DNA of 8,029 nt, taken from Candidatus Hikarchaeia archaeon HikBin4 (GTDB taxonomy: Archaea; Halobacteriota; Halobacteria; Halobacteriales; Hikarchaeaceae). A program made the position numbers and the translations under genes. Location of the stretch: assembly GCA_009889685.1 (NCBI GenBank), contig WTZT01000027.1, forward strand, positions 1 to 8,029, read 5' to 3'. Below the pieces are notes generated by a model. That model did not search any database and was not told where the DNA came from. It was given only the letters and a program-made list of their open reading frames with translations. Below, in pieces: positions 1 to 6,078 of the stretch (its first letter is position 1; each line of letters begins with the position of its first letter).

Positions 1-1
1 C

Positions 2-37
2 ATCCCTGTGAAAAAAAAATATGATTGGGGTATCTAA
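2..37 (+). CDS. nuoB: Probable C-terminal tail of NuoB (partial, 5' end outside window)
   Basis: An open frame enters from the left edge, encodes IPVKKKYDWGI and stops at TAA 35-37, inside the start of nuoCD (17 nt overlap). In haloarchaeal operons nuoB lies directly upstream of nuoCD, and I recall haloarchaeal NuoB ending in a similar short tail with an R/K-Y-N/D-W pattern, which fits the KYDW here. NuoB carries the terminal N2 4Fe-4S cluster of complex I, but none of its cysteine region is in the window. The call rests on position and a weak tail match. The other two frames stop at 9-11 and 22-24 and give less convincing endings. The frame depends on the exact length of the A run at 11-19. 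Confidence 0.45.
   Translation: MPVKKKYDWGI
11..19 (+). repeat. Nine-A homopolymer at the nuoB/nuoCD junction
   Basis: Nine consecutive A bases end two bases before the nuoCD ATG. If the nuoB tail call is right, the run encodes three lysines of NuoB. No Shine-Dalgarno-like sequence lies in the 20 bases before nuoCD, unlike several genes downstream, so nuoCD translation is probably coupled to nuoB. Runs of this length are prone to polymerase slippage and to sequencing length errors. Confidence 0.8.
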
Positions 38-1658
38 AAATGGCACTTTAGATTATACTAAATTGGAAAAAATGCTTGGCGATCTTGTTCTACAAAAAGA
101 AGACCATGTTAATGCTCCTGCATTTGTAATCCGACCCGACGCAGTTGAAGAAACGTTAACTTTACTTAGAGACGAAGCCGGATTTGACCATCTCTCTTGT
201 GTCACCGCACAAGAGTACGAGGATCGTTTTGAATCCATATATCACCTTAGAAAATATGATTCTCCTCAGCACGAACTGGGTATTGTTGTCCCTTCTCCCA
301 AAAATAACCCCTGGAACCAATCTGCATCCTCTGTTTTTCGGACCGCTGACTGGCATGAAAGAGAAGCATATGATCTAGTTGGGATCCATTACGAGGGGCA
401 TCCCGACCTTCGTCGCATTCTTCTACCTGATACTTGGCAAGGTCATCCTCTTAGCTTGGATTATGATCAAAACAAACCTCAAATTATAGCTTTACAAGAA
501 CATGAAAACCCCCTTCAAAACAATGTAGAGGATAACACTATGTTCATCAATATAGGTCCTCACCATCCTGCCACACATGGGGTGTTGCACCTAAAAACAG
601 TACTCGATGGAGAACACGTCGTAGCTGTAGACCCTGATATCGGCTATCTCCATCGCTGCGAAGAGCAAATGGCCCAAGGATTGAATTATCGCTACCAAAT
701 AATGCCTTATCCCGACCGCTGGGACTATGCATCAGCAGGACTGCTCAATGAGTGGGCATATGCTCGAGCAGCAGAGGATCTAGTTAATATAGAAGTCCCC
801 GAATATGCTGAAATTCTCCGCACCATGGGTGCTGAACTTTGCCGTATCTGTGCACATTTCTTAGCCGTTGGGACTTTTGCATTAGATATCTATGGCGATT
901 TCACTGCTATCTTCATGTACGCGATGAGGGATCGTGAAATTGTTCAATCAATATTAGAAGATTTAACTGGTCAAAGAATGATGTTCAATTATTTCCGCCT
1001 TGGGGGTGTCGTATGGGATCTCCCAGAACCCCGAAGCGAATTCTTATCTAAAATCCGGATCTTCTTGGATGCGGTCCCATCCGGAATTCAAGAATATTCC
1101 GACTTAATGACTTCCAATGAAATTTTCCAATTGAGGTGCGTTGATATTGGAATTTTATCCCCCGATATAGCCCGACAATATGGTGTGACTGGACCTGTAG
1201 CTAGGGGCTCTGGAATTGACTATGATTTACGCAGAGACGATCCCTATGGGTATTATAAAAACCTTGATTGGGATGTTGTAACCAATGATGGATGTGACAT
1301 CTATTCTAGATTCTTAGTCAGGCTGGGCGAAGTTGAACAATCTGCAAAAATCGTTGATCAGTGCGTATCTTTACTAGAATCTTGGCCAGAAGAAGATAGG
1401 ATAATTCAAGCAAACGTCCCCCGTACAATCAAACCACCTGCAGATGCCGAAATCTACAGAGCAGTTGAAGCTGCAAAAGGAGAACTTGGAATTTACATAC
1501 GTTCCGATGGGACGCAACAACCAGCCCGATTCAAGATTCGTAGCCCTTGTTTCAGTAATCTTTCTACCCTCTCTGAAATGGCTGTAGGTGGACTAGTGCC
1601 CGATCTAATCGCAGCTCTAGGTAGTCTGGATATAGTTCTTGGGGAAGTTGATCGATGA
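21..1658 (+). CDS. nuoCD: Fused NuoC-NuoD subunit of archaeal complex I
   Basis: This is a peripheral-arm subunit. Residues 1 to about 160 are the NuoC (30 kDa) domain with its signature WHEREAYDLVG at 111-121. NuoD (49 kDa) begins at Met174 and runs to the typical GEVDR end at 541-545. NuoD forms the quinone pocket with NuoB. By alignment to bovine 49 kDa, the quinone-site residues are present: the histidines of HHPATHG (His182, His186), Tyr230 in MPYPDRWDY, and Asp289 in FALD. The nickel-binding cysteines of related NiFe hydrogenases are absent, as expected. The fusion and the wording are typical of haloarchaea. ATG 21 is the furthest-upstream ATG in frame (stop at 9-11). The stop overlaps the nuoH start as ATGA. 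Acidic residues exceed basic ones (about 85 against 48), which is moderate for a haloarchaeal protein. Confidence 0.97.
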   Translation: MIGVSKNGTLDYTKLEKMLGDLVLQKEDHVNAPAFVIRPDAVEETLTLLRDEAGFDHLSCVTAQEYEDRFESIYHLRKYDSPQHELGIVVPSPKNNPWNQSASSVFRTADWHEREAYDLVGIHYEGHPDLRRILLPDTWQGHPLSLDYDQNKPQIIALQEHENPLQNNVEDNTMFINIGPHHPATHGVLHLKTVLDGEHVVAVDPDIGYLHRCEEQMAQGLNYRYQIMPYPDRWDYASAGLLNEWAYARAAEDLVNIEVPEYAEILRTMGAELCRICAHFLAVGTFALDIYGDFTAIFMYAMRDREIVQSILEDLTGQRMMFNYFRLGGVVWDLPEPRSEFLSKIRIFLDAVPSGIQEYSDLMTSNEIFQLRCVDIGILSPDIARQYGVTGPVARGSGIDYDLRRDDPYGYYKNLDWDVVTNDGCDIYSRFLVRLGEVEQSAKIVDQCVSLLESWPEEDRIIQANVPRTIKPPADAEIYRAVEAAKGELGIYIRSDGTQQPARFKIRSPCFSNLSTLSEMAVGGLVPDLIAALGSLDIVLGEVDR

Positions 1659-2734
1659 TTAATTTTCTCCTCAATACTCAGACACCCCTCGTGGATGCCA
1701 TATCCCACCTTTTGGGATTTGATGGATTCATTGGAACTATCATATCTGCATTCCTTGCAGCATTTTTAATCGGAAATATAATGTTAATTTCTGCTGGTAT
1801 CGCTGGACCGTGGGCAAAAAGAAAAATCACTGCTCTTTTTACAGACCGAATCGCCGTCAACCGACTTGGACCCTTTGGTCTACTCATCATCGTAGCAGAC
1901 GCTGTTCGTTTACTAGCAAAAGAACTCATAGTGCCCGAGGGTGTAGACCGTCCATCCTGGGACATAGCACCTCTAATTCTTCCTTTTTCTGCACTATTAG
2001 GATTCGCAGTTATTCCCATGGGTGGCCCTCTCCAATTAGCAGACCCAGAAACCGGTTTGGTTTTTGTTTTCGCTGTGGCTTCCCTCGCATCAATGGGAGT
2101 TGTAATCGCGGGGTATTCTTCGAACAATAAATTTTCTATGTTGGGCGGGCTCCGGGCCGTAGCAATGAATATAGCCTATGAAATCCCCCTCCTAGTGATT
2201 GCAGCATCTGTCGTTTTATTCGCTGGATCTTTACGCCTAAGTGAAATTGTAGCGGCACAAGCTGACCCCTTGATAGTAATTGCAGGGATTGCGATTCCCT
2301 CCTGGTATGCGTTTGTAAATCCATTTGCTTTCGTCTTGTTTTTAGTTGCAAACTTAGCCGAAATAGGCAGAAACCCTTTCGACATACCTGAAGCACCCAC
2401 CGAGCTTGTTGCAGGATATGTCACTGAGTATTCTTCAGTATACTTTGTTTTATTTTTTCTCGGAGAATTCTTACATGTTTTCTTAGGTGGTGCTATTATT
2501 GCGACCCTCTTTTTAGGTGGTCCCGCAGCTCCTATATCTTCTTTGTCCTTTATACCTGGATTTGTCTGGTTTTTATTAAAAATTTGGAGTGTATTTCTCT
2601 TCACACAATGGATGAGGGCCGCAATTCCCCGTATCCGAATTGACCAGATGATTGAAATTGGCTGGAAAGGGTTATTGGTGTTGTCATTCATTAACTTAAT
2701 TTTCACTGCAGTATTGGTAGGTGTTATAGCATGA
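1655..2734 (+). CDS. nuoH: Complex I membrane subunit NuoH
   Basis: NuoH (ND1 family) is the membrane anchor for the peripheral arm and forms the entrance to the quinone chamber with NuoD and NuoB. The 359-residue protein has about eight hydrophobic segments. Visible signatures are NRLGPFGLLIIVADAVRLL followed by AKE (69-90), AYEIPLL (174-180), and NPFDIPEAPTELVAGY followed by VTEYS (240-260), the conserved acidic loop that faces quinone. Two details differ from the usual bacterial form: the GLLQPLAD stretch reads GLLIIVAD, and Pro248 stands where Glu is common (PEAPTE for PEAE-E). I recall the same variants in haloarchaeal NuoH, so they look lineage-specific and not damaging. The start overlaps the nuoCD stop by 4 nt (ATGA), implying coupled translation; a weak G-rich stretch lies at 1641-1647. 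Confidence 0.97.
   Translation: MINFLLNTQTPLVDAISHLLGFDGFIGTIISAFLAAFLIGNIMLISAGIAGPWAKRKITALFTDRIAVNRLGPFGLLIIVADAVRLLAKELIVPEGVDRPSWDIAPLILPFSALLGFAVIPMGGPLQLADPETGLVFVFAVASLASMGVVIAGYSSNNKFSMLGGLRAVAMNIAYEIPLLVIAASVVLFAGSLRLSEIVAAQADPLIVIAGIAIPSWYAFVNPFAFVLFLVANLAEIGRNPFDIPEAPTELVAGYVTEYSSVYFVLFFLGEFLHVFLGGAIIATLFLGGPAAPISSLSFIPGFVWFLLKIWSVFLFTQWMRAAIPRIRIDQMIEIGWKGLLVLSFINLIFTAVLVGVIA
2719..2723 (+). promoter_or_regulatory. Ribosome binding site for nuoI (AGGTG)
   Basis: AGGTG lies inside the 3' end of nuoH, 7 nt before the nuoI ATG, and matches the core GGAGGTGAT complementary to the usual archaeal 16S rRNA 3' end. It supports ATG 2731 over the later in-frame Met8 and Met12. Confidence 0.7.
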
Positions 2735-3192
2735 TCGGAATTCTTAAATCCATGACTACAACAATGAAACATGCTCTAGGCGGTCAAACATTTACAATTG
2801 AGTATCCCGAATCCGCTCCCCAAGTCTCTCCTAGATTCCGTGGAGTTCACAAATTTAGCCAAGAACGTTGTATTTGGTGTCGACAGTGCGAGATAGTTTG
2901 TCCCAACGATACTATCGAAATCAAACTAGATGATAAACGTCAAGGTGAGGAATACAACCTTCACATCGGCCAATGTATTTTTTGCAGATTATGCGAGGAA
3001 GTCTGTCCCGTGGACGCCATTGTATTAACCCAACAATTTGAGTTCACCGGAGATACTAAAGCCGACCTGATCTACAACAAAGAACAGCTCAAAAATGTCC
3101 CTTGGTATAAAGGTCTTGACCCTCTTGCTTCTCGCGAACCTACGCGATCAGCTTGGGTCGGTGAAACAGACGGAGAAATTGATTACCAATGA
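2731..3192 (+). CDS. nuoI: Complex I iron-sulfur subunit NuoI (two 4Fe-4S clusters)
   Basis: NuoI is the ferredoxin-like subunit that passes electrons along the peripheral arm to the NuoB cluster. The 153-residue protein has two CxxCxxCxxxCP motifs: Cys47, 50, 53, 57 (CIWCRQCEIVCP) and Cys82, 85, 88, 92 (CIFCRLCEEVCP). All eight ligands of clusters N6a and N6b are present. The amphipathic N-terminus MIGILKSM and the DYQ ending resemble haloarchaeal NuoI as I recall it, which with the upstream AGGTG site supports the start used. The gene overlaps nuoH by ATGA at its 5' end and nuoJ by ATGA at its 3' end. In a complex without NuoEFG, NuoI is a plausible docking point for a reduced ferredoxin or another donor protein, but that is inference. 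Confidence 0.98.
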   Translation: MIGILKSMTTTMKHALGGQTFTIEYPESAPQVSPRFRGVHKFSQERCIWCRQCEIVCPNDTIEIKLDDKRQGEEYNLHIGQCIFCRLCEEVCPVDAIVLTQQFEFTGDTKADLIYNKEQLKNVPWYKGLDPLASREPTRSAWVGETDGEIDYQ

Positions 3193-3749
3193 TGGAAACT
3201 AGCATATCCGATCTATTGGTATTCTCATTTTTTGCAGGATTGACCCTGCTCAGCAGCGTCGGAGTGGTCTTAGTAAAAGATGTTTGGCATTCTGCCCTCC
3301 TCTTGGGTGTGGCACTTTTGAGTATAGCAATTCATTACGTACTTTTATCAGCAGAGTTCATCGCAGCAATGCAAGTCCTCGTTTACGTGGGTGGTGTGCT
3401 CATTCTAATTAGTTTCGCCATAATGTTAATTCGTCGAAAATTAGACCCAACAGCTATGACCTCTCCCGAACTCAATCTTGGATCTCATCTATTTCGTGGA
3501 GTAGGTGCAATTATATTTTTCATTCTATTTTCAACTATACTACTAGGTGTTTCTTTTACCTCTCCAATTGGTTTCCAAGATGGAGTTTTAATAACCAAAA
3601 GTATTGGGTATGCCATGTTTGATCTCCCGGGAGCATCCGTTCCTAGTGAAGGTTTCCTAGCAGCATTTGAGATAATTGATATAGCTCTTGTCGCTGCTCT
3701 TGTAGCAGCCATCATGCTAGCTCGAAGAGATACGGCAGGTGAAAATTAA
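3189..3749 (+). CDS. nuoJ: Complex I membrane subunit NuoJ, undivided
   Basis: NuoJ (ND6 family) sits between NuoH and NuoK; its third membrane helix changes shape during turnover. The 186 residues contain about five hydrophobic segments. The helix-3 motif YVGGVLILISFAIML is at 66-80, and the last helix is FEIIDIALVAALVAAIMLARR in the usual form (Glu161), cited here in parts 160-180. A hydrophilic loop at about 82-103 separates the N-terminal three helices from the C-terminal two. In haloarchaea these two halves are usually separate genes, nuoJ1 and nuoJ2; here they are one reading frame. Met90 (codon at 3456) lies in the loop but has no Shine-Dalgarno-like sequence before it, so an internal start is not supported. 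The start is ATG 3189 (ATGA overlap with nuoI) or the adjacent ATG 3192. Confidence 0.95.
   Translation: MMETSISDLLVFSFFAGLTLLSSVGVVLVKDVWHSALLLGVALLSIAIHYVLLSAEFIAAMQVLVYVGGVLILISFAIMLIRRKLDPTAMTSPELNLGSHLFRGVGAIIFFILFSTILLGVSFTSPIGFQDGVLITKSIGYAMFDLPGASVPSEGFLAAFEIIDIALVAALVAAIMLARRDTAGEN
3737..3742 (+). promoter_or_regulatory. Ribosome binding site for nuoK (AGGTGA)
   Basis: AGGTGA lies in the last codons of nuoJ, 8 nt before ATG 3751, and is a strong match to the archaeal Shine-Dalgarno consensus. The in-frame GTG at 3739 lies inside this site, so it is unlikely to be the start; the site decides for ATG 3751. Confidence 0.8.
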
Positions 3750-3750
3750 C

Positions 3751-4053
3751 ATGGTTCCTATCAGCTACTACGTACTATTGTCCGCAGCAATTTTTTCTAT
3801 TGGTCTATTCGGCGTTCTAACGCGTCGAAATGCGCTTATGTTTCTTATTTCCATTGAACTTATGCTAAACGCTGCAAATTTAAATTTTGTAGCATTTTCA
3901 ACGTTACATGGGAACTTAACTGGACAAGTGTTCTCACTTTTTGTTTTGGCACTCGCGGCAGCAGAAGTCGCTGTTGGAATTGGTATCATTTTAGTATTGC
4001 ATAGAAATTTCTCCAGCATTGATGTCACCAAAGCAGTGACATTGAGGTGGTAA
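3751..4053 (+). CDS. nuoK: Complex I membrane subunit NuoK
   Basis: NuoK (ND4L family) is a three-helix membrane subunit next to NuoJ that carries the first part of the central charged axis. Starting at ATG 3751 the protein is 100 residues. The two essential glutamates then fall at Glu36 (FLISIELMLN) and Glu72 (AAAEVAVG), exactly the E. coli NuoK numbers, a strong argument for this start over the GTG at 3739 (104 residues). The start lies 1 nt after the nuoJ stop and is preceded by AGGTGA. The ending VTLRW matches my recollection of haloarchaeal NuoK. The 3' end overlaps the nominal nuoL start by 7 nt if GTG 4047 is used. Confidence 0.97.
   Translation: MVPISYYVLLSAAIFSIGLFGVLTRRNALMFLISIELMLNAANLNFVAFSTLHGNLTGQVFSLFVLALAAAEVAVGIGIILVLHRNFSSIDVTKAVTLRW
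4044..4049 (+). promoter_or_regulatory. Ribosome binding site for nuoL (GAGGTG), inside the end of nuoK
   Basis: GAGGTG is the strongest anti-SD match near the nuoL start. It covers the candidate GTG start at 4047, so it cannot serve that codon. The next in-frame NTG codon is CTG 4056, 6 nt downstream, at normal spacing. See the nuoL entry. Confidence 0.6.
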
Positions 4054-6077
4054 TCCTGAACCCGTTTGATCTAATTGCTGCAATACCCCTTTTGCCTTTA
4101 ATGGCATTCTTGATAACTTTATTTGCAGGCCAATTCACTCCCTCTCTTCTACCAAAACGTGGGGCAATTCCTGGTATACTTGCATTATCTGGGTCACTCC
4201 TAATTTCCCTCTCCCTGATTCTCCCTGTCTACTCTGGAGATTCCTTCAATAAATCTGCTTACCTGTGGGCAAAATGGGAAGTTTCCGATCTCCATTTCGG
4301 ATTCCTAATTGATCCGTTGTCTGCACTCATGCTCGTTATAGTTTCTCTCATATCACTTTTAGTTTTCATACACAGTCTTGGTTACATGAATGACCAAAAC
4401 GAGCAGGGATTGTTCCGGTATTATGCAGGACTGTCTTTATTTTCATTTAGTATGTTGTCATTTGTTATCTCAGATAATTTACTAATGTCCTTCATTTTCT
4501 TTGAGTTAATTGGATTTTGTTCCTGGATATTAATTGGATTCTGGTTCCGTGAAGATGCACCACCAAGAGCTGCTACAAAGGCATTTTTAGTAACTAGATT
4601 TGGAGATTACTTTTTCCTTATAGGTGTAGTTGCAGTTTTAGTCATATTTGGAACTGCCAATTTCGCGGGCCCAAATTCTTTCCCAGTTCTAGCAAAATCT
4701 GCTATTCTTTTAGGTCAAAATTTACATGGACTTAACCCACAAACTTGGGTCACCATAATTGGACTTTTGATACTAGGCGGTGTTGTCGGAAAATCTGCAC
4801 AATTCCCCCTTCATACTTGGCTTCCAGATGCCATGGAAGGACCCACACCTGTATCTGCACTTATTCACGCGGCGACCATGGTTGCAGCTGGTGTTTATCT
4901 AGTAGCAAGAATATATGGATTCTACGCATTGTCTCCCACCACTTTGGCTGTTATTGCACTCATTGGTGGATTAACTGCATTACTAGCTGCAACGATGGCA
5001 ACGGTCAAACACGAACTCAAACAAGTCCTGGCTTACTCTACAATAAGTCAATATGGTTACATAATGCTCTCTTTGGGGGCAGGTGGATACGTGGCTGGGA
5101 TTTTTCACCTCACCACTCACGCAATCTTCAAAGCATTACTTTTCCTGGGAGCTGGCGCTGTGATAATCGCAATGCATCACGACGGTGATATGTGGAACAT
5201 GGGTGGACTTCGAGAAAAACTCCCTATTACTTATTGGTCTTTTGTTTTTGGATCTCTCGCATTGGCTGGAATATTCCCATTTGCCGGATTCTGGTCTAAA
5301 GACGAGGTCCTTCTAGAAGCTTTGAATTACGGTCTCGGAGGTTCTCCTATTTTACTATTGGGTTATGTTTTCGGTCTGATGGCAGTTTTCGTAACTGGTT
5401 TTTACACATTTAGGATGGTCTCATTAACTTTCCATGGATCTCCACGTTCCAAAGCTGCAAAAGATCCTCATTCTATACGTTGGAATATCAAATTACCCTT
5501 AGTGGTATTGGGTATACTCTCCCTTGTAGCTGGAGCAATAAATATGGTTCCTTTAGGAGACTTCTTGGGATCTGATATCTCATACCTACATCACTGGCTC
5601 GATACAGCCCCTCTCGATTTAACAGCTCACCATTACCACGAACTCCTGGAGTCGTTTTCTGGCTACCATTCTGCCCATTTCTCCTCAATAATCTCTGCGA
5701 TTTTATCTCTCACAATCGCCCTATCTGGAATGGCACTTGCGTGGAAAATTTATGAGTCCCCCAATCCCACCGAATCTGGTACTATCTACTCCACTCGATT
5801 CAATACCATTTACCACATTCTCACGCACAATTATTACCAAGACGATTATCAGCTAATGATTGCTAATCTAATCCGCAATAAATTTGCTACCGTTGCAAAT
5901 TTATTCGACCAAAAATACGTTGATGGATTGATAAATAAAATCAGTTCAACAAGCCTTTCTGTTAGTAATGTCATCCGAAAAATTCAAACGGGTGTGGTAA
6001 CTAACTATGTCTTCTTCCTTTCGTTGGGGTTATTATTAATTTTATTTGTATTCGCAGTATGGGGTGGGTGGTTCTAA
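4047..6077 (+). CDS. nuoL: Complex I antiporter-like subunit NuoL
   Basis: NuoL (ND5 family) is the distal proton-pumping subunit, with about 14 antiporter-fold helices plus a C-terminal lateral helix. Length from GTG 4047 is 676 residues. Channel residues visible are Glu153 (FFELIGF, helix 5), Asp187 (TRFGD), Lys249 and His256 (GKSAQFPLHTWLP), His354 and His358 with Lys362 (HLTTHAIFK), and Lys418-Asp419 (GFWSKDEVL, helix 12). The C-terminal lateral arm and anchoring helix are present at about 585-676. A His-rich loop lies at 515-544 (seven His). The start is uncertain: GTG 4047 is the furthest-upstream NTG candidate I considered, while GAGGTG at 4044-4049 better fits CTG 4056, giving 673 residues. 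The first internal ATG (4101) would cut into helix 1. Confidence 0.96.
   Translation: MVILNPFDLIAAIPLLPLMAFLITLFAGQFTPSLLPKRGAIPGILALSGSLLISLSLILPVYSGDSFNKSAYLWAKWEVSDLHFGFLIDPLSALMLVIVSLISLLVFIHSLGYMNDQNEQGLFRYYAGLSLFSFSMLSFVISDNLLMSFIFFELIGFCSWILIGFWFREDAPPRAATKAFLVTRFGDYFFLIGVVAVLVIFGTANFAGPNSFPVLAKSAILLGQNLHGLNPQTWVTIIGLLILGGVVGKSAQFPLHTWLPDAMEGPTPVSALIHAATMVAAGVYLVARIYGFYALSPTTLAVIALIGGLTALLAATMATVKHELKQVLAYSTISQYGYIMLSLGAGGYVAGIFHLTTHAIFKALLFLGAGAVIIAMHHDGDMWNMGGLREKLPITYWSFVFGSLALAGIFPFAGFWSKDEVLLEALNYGLGGSPILLLGYVFGLMAVFVTGFYTFRMVSLTFHGSPRSKAAKDPHSIRWNIKLPLVVLGILSLVAGAINMVPLGDFLGSDISYLHHWLDTAPLDLTAHHYHELLESFSGYHSAHFSSIISAILSLTIALSGMALAWKIYESPNPTESGTIYSTRFNTIYHILTHNYYQDDYQLMIANLIRNKFATVANLFDQKYVDGLINKISSTSLSVSNVIRKIQTGVVTNYVFFLSLGLLLILFVFAVWGGWF
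6067..6070 (+). promoter_or_regulatory. Ribosome binding site for nuoM (GGTG in a G-rich stretch)
   Basis: The last codons of nuoL form a G-rich stretch at 6061-6071 with two GGTG cores; the second lies 8 nt before ATG 6079. It supports ATG 6079 over the in-frame TTG at 6046 and ATG-free codons further upstream. Confidence 0.55.
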
Positions 6078-6078
6078 T

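Noticed and set aside
840..851. A CxxC pair (Cys274 and Cys277) in NuoCD, recalling the RICGxC motif of NiFe hydrogenases.
   Set aside because: It lies far from the position of the hydrogenase N-terminal motif, which aligns near Cys213, and the C-terminal partner pair is absent. I recall the first cysteine in haloarchaeal NuoCD while the second varies.
1678..2127. A 149-codon open frame on the minus strand opposite nuoH.
   Set aside because: It mirrors the coding bias of nuoH, has no recognisable domain and no ribosome-binding site of its own; the same holds for the 198-codon minus-strand frame at 2176-2772.
2395..2400. Pro248 replacing the common Glu in the NuoH acidic loop as a sign of lost function.
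   Set aside because: The surrounding acidic residues (Asp243, Glu246, Glu250, Glu258) are kept, and I recall the PEAPTE form in haloarchaeal NuoH, so it is a lineage variant.
3739..3750. GTG start for nuoK four codons upstream.
   Set aside because: It lies inside the AGGTGA ribosome-binding site; starting at ATG 3751 puts the two key glutamates at positions 36 and 72 as in E. coli NuoK.
4745..5188. A 147-codon plus-strand open frame inside nuoL.
   Set aside because: The translation is rich in Cys, His, Arg and Ser with no domain, as expected for an out-of-frame reading of a conserved membrane gene.
6046..6078. Upstream TTG start that would lengthen NuoM by 11 residues.
   Set aside because: ATG 6079 has a GGTG site 8 nt upstream, and the extra residues only re-read the end of nuoL in another frame.
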